From contig NZ_CAXBGE010000005.1 of NCBI RefSeq assembly GCF_963975345.1, positions 175,487 to 239,486 of the forward strand: a stretch of 64,000 nt of DNA, written 5' to 3'. Made by a program: the position numbers and the translations under genes. Every line of letters starts with the position of its first letter. The first letter of the stretch is position 1. This document shows, piece after piece, positions 28,466-36,935 of this stretch. The notes below the pieces were generated by a model. That model saw only the letters and a program-made list of their open reading frames with translations, made no database searches and was not told the DNA's origin. The DNA is from Maricaulis sp963975345 (GTDB taxonomy: Bacteria; Pseudomonadota; Alphaproteobacteria; Caulobacterales; Maricaulaceae).

Positions 28466-29002
28466 CTATTGGGCGGCGTCGACGTCCTGGTGGTCATAGC
28501 TGATGATGCGGGCAATGCGCCAGCCATCAGGGGAATAACGCCAGATATGGATGAAATTGGCGGTTTCGAGCAATTGCTCGCTGCCATCATCATGGACCAT
28601 GTAAAAGCTGTGGCGGCCGGTCTGCATTGCGCCGTAATTGCCCAGCCGACGGCTGGTGAGACTGCCGGGCTCCAGTACGCGCCGGATCTGCGGATCATCG
28701 CCCTGGGTCCAGTTCAGGCAATTGACCTGGGCCATGAATGAATCAGCGTCGGTGATCTCCAGACCGCTACGGTCATGGTAGAATTCGACATCATCGGTGA
28801 TCAGCGAGCGGATCCGGTCCAGATCGCAGGTGTCAAATGTGGCCTCGAACATCGCATGATCGAGGGCAGTCAATTCGGTATTGATCTCGGCTTCAGTCAT
28901 AGATTCCGGACCGGTCTGCGATTCCGGGCTGGTCTGTGCGACAGCGGCACAGGCGGATGTGAGGGCAAGGCCGAAGGCGGCCAGCATGGCAAAACGAAAC
29001 AT
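28466..29002 (-). CDS. Secreted NTF2/SnoaL-like (DUF4440-type) protein
   Basis: This 178-residue protein has an N-terminal signal sequence ending around AACAAVAQ; a cysteine at 18 is present but the lipobox is weak. The mature part fits the cone-shaped NTF2-like fold: ALDHAMFEATFDTCDLDRIRS, ITDDVEFYHDRSG, and near the C-terminus FIHIWRYSPDGWRIARIISY. Members include small enzymes and binding proteins, so function cannot be named. A monocistronic unit is likely, since ABC-F lies upstream and divergent DNA downstream. Confidence 0.75.
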   Translation of the reverse strand: MFRFAMLAAFGLALTSACAAVAQTSPESQTGPESMTEAEINTELTALDHAMFEATFDTCDLDRIRSLITDDVEFYHDRSGLEITDADSFMAQVNCLNWTQGDDPQIRRVLEPGSLTSRRLGNYGAMQTGRHSFYMVHDDGSEQLLETANFIHIWRYSPDGWRIARIISYDHQDVDAAQ

Positions 29003-29117
29003 AACAATCCCCTTGGTTTGAGAAGGATCAAGTTAACGAACGAATTCTGGCACCTGTATGTCTGCCTGATTACCTGACACTCACCTTGGCGTCATAGTGG
29101 GAACCGGGCTCGCATGC

Positions 29118-31001
29118 CTATCCGGCCCGTGCCGCTTCCAGCTTTTCCTCAGCCGCCAGCCATTTGGCTTCGGCGGCATCGATCAGTTCGACCGCCTTGG
29201 CGCGCTTCATTTGCAGATCCTTGGCCGCCTTGGGGTCTTTCTTGTATAGACCCGGCGTAGCGAGGCCGCGATCAATCACGTCCATAATGCCGCGCAGACG
29301 ATCCGCTTCCTTCGACCAACGCGCCGATTCGGTTCGCAGGGGCTTGAGCTCGTCGCGGCGGGCGGCGAGATTGCGGCGTTTGACGCTCTTGTCGTCCTGC
29401 GGCAGGTCTTTCTTTTCGCGTTTTGCCGCACGGGCAGGACGTCCGGAAAAGCTCTGACGATAAGTCTCGATATCCTCGTCATAGGCGGTGACCGAGCCAT
29501 CGGCGACCAGCCAGAGGCGGTCGACCGAGCTTTCGATCAGATTGCGGTCGTGACTGATCAGGATGACGGCGCCTTCATACTCATTGAGCGCCATGATCAG
29601 GGCCGAGCGGCTGTCCATATCGAGGTGATTGGTCGGCTCATCGAGGATCAGCAAATGCGGGCCATGGAAGGTGATCAGGTTGAACATCAACCGCGCCTTC
29701 TCGCCGCCTGACAGCGAACCGGCCGGCGTTTCCTGGCGGTCGCGAGGCAGGCCGAAACGGGCCAGACGGCCGCGGCGCTGGGCTTCGGTACCGTCGGGCA
29801 TAAGATCGATCACGTGCTGATAGGCAGACGTGTCGGCGTGCAGACCGTCAATCTGGTGCTGGGCGAAATAGGCGATCTGCAGCTTCTTGTGATGGCGCAT
29901 ATGGCCCGACAGCGGCAGCAGTTTGTCGCACAGTAACTTCGCCAGGGTCGATTTGCCGGCACCGTTGCGGCCGAGAATGCCGATACGGTCATCGGGATCA
30001 ATGCGCAGATTGATATTGCGCAGCACCGGCTTGCCGGGCGCATAGCCGGCATCGACTTCTTCCAGCCGTACGATCGGCGGGGCCATCGCCTTTTTCGGTG
30101 CCGGAAACAGGAAGGGTGCGACGGGGTCTGCGACCATGGTGGCAACCGGCTGCATTTTCTCCAACCGCTTGACGCGCGACTGGGCCTGTTTGGCTTTCGA
30201 GGCCTTGGCCTTGAAGCGGTCGACGAAGGCCTGCAAGTGGCGCCGCTCGGCATCCTGTTTGTCGGCCATCTTGACCTGCAGCCGCTGACGCTCGGCCAGG
30301 GCTTTTTCGAAGTCGTCATAGCCGCCTTCGAAAATATTGACCTTGCCGTCCTTCAAATGCGCGATGCGTTGCATCGAACCGTTCAATAGATCCCGGTCGT
30401 GCGAGATCACCAACACGGCGCCGGGGAAGGATTTGAGATAGGTCTGCAGCCACATCACGCCTTCAAGGTCGAGATAATTGGTCGGCTCATCGAGCAGCAG
30501 TACATCGGGCTCGGCAAACAGGGTCGCGGCGAGGGCGACACGCATCCGCCAACCACCGGAGAATTCACGGCAGGACCGCAACTGCTCTTCAGCTGTGAAA
30601 CCCAGACCGGAGAGAATGGAACCGGCACGCGCTTCGGCGGTGTGGGCATCGATATCAGCCAATCGAATCTGGATTTCGGCAATCCGGTGCGGATCGGTCG
30701 CGGTCTCGGCCTCGGTCAAGAGGGCGGCGCGTTCCAGATCGGCATCGAGCACGACGGAGATCAGACTTTCATCGCCGCCGGGTGCTTCCTGGGCGACCCA
30801 GCCGACGCGGGCACCCTTGCGCAGCGTGGTATCCCCGCTCTCCGGCGAGACTTCGCCGCGGATCAGCCGGAACAGGGTCGACTTGCCGGTGCCATTGCGC
30901 CCAACCAGTCCCATCTTGCATTTTGGCGGCAGGGAAAAGGTCGCTTGGTCGAACAGCATTCGGCCTTCGATACGATATGTCAGATCATTGATGTGTAGCA
31001 T
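29118..31001 (-). CDS. ABC-F family ATPase
   Basis: This 627-residue soluble protein has two ABC domains and no membrane segments. Walker A motifs are GRNGTGKST and GRNGAGKST. Signature motifs are in FSGGWRMR and LSGGEKAR, and Walker B motifs are LLLDEPTNYLD and LILDEPTNHLD. A charged linker joins the domains, and a coiled-coil C-terminal extension follows at about residues 540-627. ABC-F proteins act on the ribosome. The architecture suggests the Uup or YheS subgroup, which I could not decide. ndk is divergent 116 bases away. Confidence 0.93.
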   Translation of the reverse strand: MLHINDLTYRIEGRMLFDQATFSLPPKCKMGLVGRNGTGKSTLFRLIRGEVSPESGDTTLRKGARVGWVAQEAPGGDESLISVVLDADLERAALLTEAETATDPHRIAEIQIRLADIDAHTAEARAGSILSGLGFTAEEQLRSCREFSGGWRMRVALAATLFAEPDVLLLDEPTNYLDLEGVMWLQTYLKSFPGAVLVISHDRDLLNGSMQRIAHLKDGKVNIFEGGYDDFEKALAERQRLQVKMADKQDAERRHLQAFVDRFKAKASKAKQAQSRVKRLEKMQPVATMVADPVAPFLFPAPKKAMAPPIVRLEEVDAGYAPGKPVLRNINLRIDPDDRIGILGRNGAGKSTLAKLLCDKLLPLSGHMRHHKKLQIAYFAQHQIDGLHADTSAYQHVIDLMPDGTEAQRRGRLARFGLPRDRQETPAGSLSGGEKARLMFNLITFHGPHLLILDEPTNHLDMDSRSALIMALNEYEGAVILISHDRNLIESSVDRLWLVADGSVTAYDEDIETYRQSFSGRPARAAKREKKDLPQDDKSVKRRNLAARRDELKPLRTESARWSKEADRLRGIMDVIDRGLATPGLYKKDPKAAKDLQMKRAKAVELIDAAEAKWLAAEEKLEAARAG

Positions 31002-31117
31002 GGGCAGGCGCGTACCCCGGCTTCACAGATTGCGCAAGCGCCGCTATAAGCCCGCGCAACATCTCCACCCCGGCCAAGCCGGTCAATCCCATCTCCCCAA
31101 TCCAAGGAAATTCTGAC

Positions 31118-31540
31118 ATGGCGCTGCAACGCACCTTCTCGATCATCAAACCTGACGCCACTGCCCGCAATCTGACCGGCGCCATCAATGCCAAGATTGA
31201 AGCCGCTGGCCTGCGCATCATCGCGCAAAAGCGCATCCAGCTGAGCAAGGCCCAGGCCGAGACTTTCTACGGCGTTCACAAGGCCCGCCCATTCTTCAAC
31301 GACCTTGTCTCCTTCATGATTTCCGGCCCGGTCGTGGTCCAGGTGCTTGAAGGCGAGAACGGCATTGCCAAGTATCGCGACGTCATGGGCGCCACCAATC
31401 CGGAACAGGCCGACGCTGGCACAATCCGCAAGGAGTTCGCCGAGTCGATCGAAGCCAATTCGGTGCACGGTTCCGACGCCGCCGAGACCGCCGCTGAAGA
31501 GATCGCCTATTTCTTCGCCGGTACCGAACTGGTCGGCTAA
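31118..31540 (+). CDS. ndk: Nucleoside diphosphate kinase
   Basis: Ndk equilibrates nucleoside di- and triphosphates through a phosphohistidine. The 140-residue protein starts ALQRTFSIIKPDA and has the catalytic histidine in NSVHGSDAAETAAEEIAYFF. Length is normal. AAGGAAATTC precedes the ATG. A terminator follows at 31567. The last 66 bases recur in decayed form at 32392-32457. Confidence 0.97.
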   Translation: MALQRTFSIIKPDATARNLTGAINAKIEAAGLRIIAQKRIQLSKAQAETFYGVHKARPFFNDLVSFMISGPVVVQVLEGENGIAKYRDVMGATNPEQADAGTIRKEFAESIEANSVHGSDAAETAAEEIAYFFAGTELVG

Positions 31541-31566
31541 GGCTGATCATCCGATCTGCGGACAGG

Positions 31567-31593
31567 GGCCCGGCGGAAACGTCGGGCCTTTTT
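31567..31593 (+). terminator. Rho-independent terminator after ndk
   Basis: An 8-bp stem (ggcccggc with gtcgggcc, one G-T pair) and a GGAAAC loop are followed by TTTTT. A diverged relative of this hairpin follows the ndk remnant at 32475-32510. Confidence 0.82.
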
Positions 31594-31705
31594 CGTTGTG
31601 GGATTGCGAGGGTGCGGCGCCTTGAATGCCCCCCACCGCAGGCCCACATGCTGATGACCGCTCCGGGCAATAATTATCGCCGACACACTCATTGGAGACG
31701 ATCAA

Positions 31706-32380
31706 ATGAAGATACTCATGGTCCTGACCTCGCACGACAAACTCGGCGAAACCGGCGAGAAGACCGGTTTCTGGCTGGAGGAGTTCGCTGCGCCCTTCTA
31801 CGTCTTCAAGGATGCCGGGGCCGAGATTGTTCTGGCATCGCCGGCCGGCGGCCAGCCGCCGCTCGATCCCAAAAGCGACGCCGAGGACTCCCAGACCGAG
31901 GCGACCCGTCGTTTCAAGTCCGACAAACCGGCCCAGGCAGCACTCGCGGCCACGCACAAACTCGCCGGCATCAAGGCGGACGGTTTTGACGCCATCTTCT
32001 ATCCCGGCGGCCATGGCCCGCTCTGGGATCTCGCCGAGGACGCCGACAGTCGACGCCTGATCGAGGCTTTTACCGCCCAGGACCGCCCGGTCGGCGCGGT
32101 CTGCCACGCACCGGCGGTGTTCCGCCATACGCTGGGCAGCGATGGTAAACCCCTGGTCAGCGGCAAGCACGTCACCGGCTTCACCAATAGCGAAGAGGCC
32201 GCTGCCGGCCTGACCGATATTGTGCCCTTCCTGGTCGAGGACATGCTGGCGAGCAAGGGCGGCCTGTATGAGAAGGGCGAGGACTGGGCCAGTTTCGTGC
32301 GCGTCGATGGCAAGCTGGTGACCGGCCAGAATCCCGCCTCGTCCGAAGAGGCTGCGCGCCAGCTTTTGGCGCTGATCTGA
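31706..32380 (+). CDS. DJ-1/PfpI superfamily protein (Hsp31-like)
   Basis: This 224-residue protein belongs to the type 1 glutamine amidotransferase-like fold. It has the nucleophile-elbow cysteine in GAVCHAPAVF, the acidic partner region in VLTSHDKLGETGEKTGFWLEE and the YPGGHGPLWDL segment. These match Hsp31-like class members, proposed to act as chaperones or glyoxalases. Substrate is unknown. It lies between ndk and a decayed copy of the ndk 3' end, which suggests it was inserted or duplicated into this place. Confidence 0.88.
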   Translation: MKILMVLTSHDKLGETGEKTGFWLEEFAAPFYVFKDAGAEIVLASPAGGQPPLDPKSDAEDSQTEATRRFKSDKPAQAALAATHKLAGIKADGFDAIFYPGGHGPLWDLAEDADSRRLIEAFTAQDRPVGAVCHAPAVFRHTLGSDGKPLVSGKHVTGFTNSEEAAAGLTDIVPFLVEDMLASKGGLYEKGEDWASFVRVDGKLVTGQNPASSEEAARQLLALI

Positions 32381-32391
32381 CAGGATACCTG

Positions 32392-32457
32392 GACGCCGCC
32401 GAAGCGGCCGCTGAATAATTCGCCTATTTCTTTTCCGGTCCCGAACGGGTCGGCTAG
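32392..32457 (+). pseudogene. Decayed copy of the ndk 3' end
   Basis: This 66-base stretch aligns without gaps to the last 66 bases of ndk (31475-31540), with 11 differences by eye. Translated in the ndk frame it reads DAAEAAAE, stop, FAYFFSGPERVG, stop, against DAAETAAEEIAYFFAGTELVG in the intact gene. The internal TAA and loss of the rest of the gene make it a remnant. The similarity continues into the terminator. Confidence 0.8.
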
Positions 32458-32474
32458 GGTTGAAGTCGGTGGAT

Positions 32475-32510
32475 ACAAGAAGGCTCGACGGAAGCGCCGA
32501 GTCTTCTTGT
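32475..32510 (+). terminator. Diverged copy of the ndk terminator hairpin
   Basis: Two 16-base arms (acaagaaggctcgacg and its partner) pair with one mismatch and one G-T around a GAAG loop. Sequence and position match the ndk terminator, but the T-run is interrupted by the pairing arm, so it may be less efficient. It may serve the PfpI gene upstream. Confidence 0.6.
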
Positions 32511-32581
32511 GATTATGGCTTGATTGGCGACGCGAGCAATCTACTGATTGATCTCTCGCAGATTGCATCGATAGGCTCGCT

Positions 32582-33178
32582 ATGACGAACTCGGACATTG
32601 ATGCACAATTTCCACTTGAGCGGACGCGCGGGCGGATATTGCGGGTCAATGCAGCGGGAGAGGCGGGCGCGATCGCGATCTATAGCGCTCAACTCTTGGC
32701 GGCTGCGCTTATGCGCTCGCAGACACGGACATTCCTGCGAGCAGCACGCGTGCATGAAGTGGATCACCACAAGCGCTTTTTGCTCGCAATGAACGAGCGG
32801 GGGCTATCGCCGTGCCCGGGAACAGTGTTGTGGGTTTCGGGCGGGTGGCTGCTCGGACTTGTCAGCTTGCTGGGCGGTGAACGCGGAATCATGGCGTGCA
32901 CGGCAGCGATCGAAACCACCGTTCACGGTCATCTGCATGAGCAGATTCGGTTCCTACAAGAACGCGACCCCAAGCTGGCTGCGGTGATTGAGTCCGTCAG
33001 AGTGGAGGAAGAAGAGCACCTGGAGCATGGCTTGGAAGGATATGATCCCACGTGCCGCGTTGCCCGCATCTTCACCGGCGTCGTATCCAGCGTGACAGAG
33101 GCCCTGATCTGGATTGCGACGTTTGGCGATTCATCTCGACTGCGCGCCGAATACCCGGACATGACCGCACATGGTTGA
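32582..33178 (+). CDS. Coq7-like diiron hydroxylase (demethoxyubiquinone hydroxylase family)
   Basis: The 198-residue protein matches the Coq7 family, which hydroxylates a quinone intermediate late in ubiquinone synthesis. It has the first iron ligand region RVNAAGEAGAIAIY, the EVDHHKRF motif, ACTAAIETTVHGHLHEQ, and the final VEEEEHLEHG. Four helices with Glu and Glu-x-x-His pairs fit a membrane-bound diiron site. The spacing is slightly shorter than in eukaryotic Coq7. The ubiquinone role is inferred from the family. Its base composition looks less GC-rich than neighbouring genes. Confidence 0.75.
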   Translation: MTNSDIDAQFPLERTRGRILRVNAAGEAGAIAIYSAQLLAAALMRSQTRTFLRAARVHEVDHHKRFLLAMNERGLSPCPGTVLWVSGGWLLGLVSLLGGERGIMACTAAIETTVHGHLHEQIRFLQERDPKLAAVIESVRVEEEEHLEHGLEGYDPTCRVARIFTGVVSSVTEALIWIATFGDSSRLRAEYPDMTAHG

Positions 33179-33298
33179 CCTGGCTGGCTTGTCGCTGAAG
33201 AACTCGCCACTTGCCTTGGCCGGGCTGAACTGGTTGAGGGCGGGCCTGTTCAGGGGGCTGATGCCAACCAGCGGAGAGTAGTTCTGGATATCGCATTG

Positions 33299-33907
33299 AT
33301 GGTCAGTCTGGCCGGCTTGATCCTCGCCATGTGGGGCACGCCGGGGCCGAATAATCTGATCCTGCTGACATCGAGCGCGCTTTATGGATCGCGCGCCGCC
33401 GTGCCGCACTGGATCGGCGCCAATCTCGGTTTCGCGGTGCTGCTGGTGGCGATGGTGTTCGGGCTGGGCGAGTTGTTCGAACGCTTCGCCTGGACCGCGT
33501 TTGCCGTGCGGATCGGTGGTGCGATCTGGCTGGGATGGATGGGTTGGACCTATATCCGGGCCGGGATCCGCGGCGGCGTCACGGATCCGGCCGAGACGGC
33601 AAAGCCTGGCGCCCGTCCGATGCGGGTGCATGAGGCAATGCTGTTCCAATGGGTCAATCCAAAGGGCCTGCTGCTGGCGATGTCGATCGTCGGCGGCTAT
33701 TCGGCGCTGGCGGCAACATCGGGCGAGCGCGCGTTGATCATGGTCGGCATCTTTGCCCTGTTCGGCACGCCTTGCGGCCTGCTCTATGTGCTGGCTGGCG
33801 GCATGCTGCGGCGCGTGATGGGCAATCATCATCATGCCCGCATTTTGAACTTCTCTATCGGTGCGGTCTTCATCGCGACGGTCGCGATGATCTGGACGGC
33901 GGGCTGA
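33299..33907 (+). CDS. LysE family amino-acid exporter
   Basis: This 202-residue membrane protein has about five or six hydrophobic segments and the LysE/RhtB hallmark GTPGPNNLILL near the N-terminus. FQWVNPKGLLLAM lies in the middle and GxPCGLLYVLAG late. Such proteins export amino acids or derivatives; the substrate is unknown. The ATG at 33299 is used, and a TTG one codon before is equally possible. No clear ribosome-binding site is seen, and the N-terminus is somewhat shorter than in most homologues. Confidence 0.85.
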   Translation: MVSLAGLILAMWGTPGPNNLILLTSSALYGSRAAVPHWIGANLGFAVLLVAMVFGLGELFERFAWTAFAVRIGGAIWLGWMGWTYIRAGIRGGVTDPAETAKPGARPMRVHEAMLFQWVNPKGLLLAMSIVGGYSALAATSGERALIMVGIFALFGTPCGLLYVLAGGMLRRVMGNHHHARILNFSIGAVFIATVAMIWTAG

Positions 33908-33961
33908 ACCGTGTGGCATCGCCGCCATCCTTGTGGGGACGACGGCGATGATCGTGCTCGG

Positions 33962-35434
33962 TCAATCGTCCTCGCTAAGCCGCGCCATCAGCTGTTCCAA
34001 CACAACATCGCGTGGTCCGCGAATGGCCGGGAAGTCCAGGATGAGGTCCGGCGTGACCGGGTGGGAGCGGGTTTCGCCATTAGGGCGGATGATGTGGGCC
34101 TTGGGATAGCCGACCTGCAGGCCGGTCTGGTCCAGCGTGAAATGCTCCATCGCGCCATAGGTGGTCGACATGTCGGCCGTGGTCTCGCCGGCGACGTGCC
34201 CGAAGCCGTAATCCTGAACCAGCGCTGCGACATTGACCGCGTTGGAGAAGGAATAGCGGTTGACCAAGACCCAGACCTCGCCGTCAAAACGGGCGCCCTG
34301 GCGCGGGCTGGCCATTGGCAGCTCGAACGAGACGGTCTCGCCAATCGGGGTGCCGGCATAGAGCGCTGCAAGCTGTTCTGACGGCCCGGCCTGACCCGCC
34401 GGTGCGGCATCAATCCGCGCCTGGTTGGAGGCGACGCTTTCCGGGCTGACACGAATTGAGAAGTCAGAGGCGAACACGAAATCGCGGTCGGCGAACCAGG
34501 CGATCATCGGGTCGGAGAAGGAATTGTCGCCGCCCGGATTATCGCGCAGGTCAAGGATAAGGCGCTCGGCGCCGGCGGCGAGGAACTGTTCGAAGGCGGC
34601 GTCGACAAAGCTGGTGAAATCCGACGTGTCCCACGCATGGCCGCCGGGAGTGTCGTTGTAGAAAGGGCCGGGGCGCAGATAGGCGATTTGCGGCGTGATC
34701 ATGTGAGCGTCATGACCGTCCAAGCTGAAACTCTCAACCGAGCGCTCGGTACGCGCTGCGCGGGTTTCGCGATCAATGAAGGGGATGACCAGATCGCTCT
34801 CGCTGCCATCGGCATGACGCACCTGAAGTGTTGCCGATGTCAGCTCCGGCCACTCGATCCAGATTAGGCCCGGCAGATAATATTCCAGCAAGGTGTGGGC
34901 GAGGATCGGGGTTTCCGCCGAGATATGCCGGGTGAGGCGCTGCATCCAGATCGAATTGGGCAGGCCGTTAAAGCCGAGAATTTCATCGCCCGGCTTGATA
35001 TCCGGCAATCCGGTCGCATCCGACTCCACGAAAACGCCGTGCTGTTGCACCCGGATCGAAACCGGAAAGGCGACGCCGCCGGCGACGCGATAGGCGTCAA
35101 ACGCATCCATCGGAAATTCCAGCCGCGTATGGCCGTGTCGGGCGAGGGCGGCAAACAGCTGAAAGTCGCGCTGGACCTCAAACCGGGCCATAGGATGGTC
35201 AAAGTCGGCCCGCATTTCCGCGAAGCGCTGGTCGAAGACCGCCTGCGGTGTCACGGCGAACAGATTGTAATCGCCTTCGCGCAGCCCGGCATAGAGCTGG
35301 TCAAAATCGGCTTGCACGGCTTGCGCCGGGTAGAGTGTTGCCCGATCAGGCTCGGGCACGGCCTCGTTCTGGGCGCAGGCGAGGGGGGATGTCAGACAGC
35401 TGACGGCGATGGACAGAATGAGTTGGCGAAACAT
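33962..35434 (-). CDS. Secreted S41-family peptidase-like protein
   Basis: This 490-residue protein has a signal peptide ending SPLACAQ and a helical N-terminal region. A short PDZ-like segment follows (VESDATGLPDIKPGDEILGFNG, about residues 137-158). The C-terminal tail-specific protease fold includes LILDLRDNPGGDNS and the putative nucleophile region VNRYSFSNAVNVAAL. Relatives cleave peptides in the periplasm, and some lack activity. An AAGGAGTAA ribosome-binding site precedes the ATG. It is divergent from a membrane-bound regulator, so regulation by that protein is plausible. Confidence 0.82.
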   Translation of the reverse strand: MFRQLILSIAVSCLTSPLACAQNEAVPEPDRATLYPAQAVQADFDQLYAGLREGDYNLFAVTPQAVFDQRFAEMRADFDHPMARFEVQRDFQLFAALARHGHTRLEFPMDAFDAYRVAGGVAFPVSIRVQQHGVFVESDATGLPDIKPGDEILGFNGLPNSIWMQRLTRHISAETPILAHTLLEYYLPGLIWIEWPELTSATLQVRHADGSESDLVIPFIDRETRAARTERSVESFSLDGHDAHMITPQIAYLRPGPFYNDTPGGHAWDTSDFTSFVDAAFEQFLAAGAERLILDLRDNPGGDNSFSDPMIAWFADRDFVFASDFSIRVSPESVASNQARIDAAPAGQAGPSEQLAALYAGTPIGETVSFELPMASPRQGARFDGEVWVLVNRYSFSNAVNVAALVQDYGFGHVAGETTADMSTTYGAMEHFTLDQTGLQVGYPKAHIIRPNGETRSHPVTPDLILDFPAIRGPRDVVLEQLMARLSEDD

Positions 35435-35581
35435 GAGTTACTCCTTAGCCTTTCACGTTGGGCACCGACAGGGCCCCGATTTGCTCGCAGCGACGAAGCG
35501 GGACTCCGGACAGGAAGGCCATGACCGGGACTTCCTGCTTGGCCGACCTTTTTCTGACCAGAGGTGAGGTGTTCGTTCGAA

Positions 35582-36826
35582 ATGGATTTATCTGGAACCT
35601 TCCAGCTCGGAGATTGGCGCGTCGAGCCGCGCGCCAACCGTTTGACCGGGCCGGATGCGGTGTGTGATATCGAGCCGAAGGTGATGGACCTGCTGGTCTT
35701 GCTGGCCGGCAAGCCGGATCAGGTGTTGGCGCGCGAGGAGATTGCCGCTGCGATCTGGCCGGGCGTTATCGTCAATGACGATGCGATGGCACGCTGTGTC
35801 TGGAAACTGCGCCAGGCGCTCGGCGACACCGGCCGCACCCGCCGCTATGTCGAAACAGTACCCAAGCGCGGCTACCGGCTCACGCTCACACCTGTGGCCT
35901 TGCCCGGCGCCGCGGGTGCGCCCGCCGGCGCTTCCGAACACCGGCCTTGGCTCCGCCGGCGCCGCACTGTCATTTTGGCGGCACTGGCAGTGACCCTGTT
36001 CGCGGCGTTGTCCCTGACCAGTGTGATGGGCGCCAAGCCGGTGGCGTCGGACAGTCAACTGGACCAGCTGGTCCGGCGCGGGGATGATTTTTACTACCAG
36101 TTTGCGGAGAGCGATAACGAGGCGGCGCGGCGGCTGTACCAGCAGGCGCTTAATCTCGACTCTGATTACGCCCCGGCATTGGCCGGCCTCGCCAATACGC
36201 TGACCCAGCGCGTGGTTCGTTTTGCGCCGGGCATGTCCGAGGCGGCGGCGTCCGGATCGCGTCTGGCGGCCGTGTTGCGCGCCGGCGGGGTGGTTGACCC
36301 GACGGACCTGCATCAACTGGCACAGGCCGAGGCGTTGGCCCGCCGCGCCACTGCCGCCGACCCATCTTGGGCGCTGGGTTGGCGCGCGCTCGGCCTGGCG
36401 GTCTCCGCCCAAGGGGATCTCGATAGCGCGATCGACGCCTATGACCGGGCGCTGGTGCTCGACCCGGACGCCTGGGAGGCCCATATGAATCTCGGCGATC
36501 TGTATGATATCCGCGGCGAGGCCGATCTCTCCCTGATGCATATGGAACAGGCCTATGAGGCGATGAGCCGGGTCTATGATGTCCAAGCCGTGCTGATCCG
36601 GCCCTGGTATAGCGAGACCGGCCTGTTGATCGCTAGGCGCCATGGCGAAAGCGGCGATGCGGCAGCGGCGGAACTCTGGTATCGCCGCATCCTCTATTGG
36701 GACCCCTATAATGTAGCGGCATTGCGTGAATTGGCCGGGCTGTTGCTGGCCGGCGGTGACGCGATTGGTGCCAATGCCTTGTGTGCCGAGCTCGCCAGCC
36801 GAACCGAGGCCCGCTGCGAGGGCTGA
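35582..36826 (+). CDS. ToxR/CadC-like winged-helix regulator with TPR sensor domain
   Basis: The 414-residue protein has a cytoplasmic OmpR/PhoB-type winged-helix DNA-binding domain (residues 5-102, with RRYVETVPKRGYRL at its end). A Pro/Ala linker follows, then one membrane segment at about 129-150 and a periplasmic region with TPR-like helices (for example WALGWRALGLAVSAQGDLD). This is a one-component membrane sensor. The ATG at 35582 is preferred to the GTG at 35564. It is 147 bases from the divergent S41 gene and may control it. Confidence 0.85.
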   Translation: MDLSGTFQLGDWRVEPRANRLTGPDAVCDIEPKVMDLLVLLAGKPDQVLAREEIAAAIWPGVIVNDDAMARCVWKLRQALGDTGRTRRYVETVPKRGYRLTLTPVALPGAAGAPAGASEHRPWLRRRRTVILAALAVTLFAALSLTSVMGAKPVASDSQLDQLVRRGDDFYYQFAESDNEAARRLYQQALNLDSDYAPALAGLANTLTQRVVRFAPGMSEAAASGSRLAAVLRAGGVVDPTDLHQLAQAEALARRATAADPSWALGWRALGLAVSAQGDLDSAIDAYDRALVLDPDAWEAHMNLGDLYDIRGEADLSLMHMEQAYEAMSRVYDVQAVLIRPWYSETGLLIARRHGESGDAAAAELWYRRILYWDPYNVAALRELAGLLLAGGDAIGANALCAELASRTEARCEG

Positions 36827-36935
36827 CGGCCCAGCCTGGCCAGCGCCGGGAATATTGTCGTTGTGGGCCTTGCCGACTGGCGCGAGCGCGGTCACCTTGT
36901 CGCCGACTCATTTCCCAGCACCTGCGAGGCCCGGC

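Noticed and set aside
33171..33281. 36-codon open frame between the Coq7-like and LysE genes
   Set aside because: It overlaps the end of the Coq7-like gene, has no ribosome-binding site and no known family. It may be diverged sequence, but nothing supports a gene.
35588..36895. 435-codon minus-strand frame opposite the TPR regulator
   Set aside because: Low-complexity Gln/Arg-rich translation typical of antisense frames. The plus-strand gene has clear domains.
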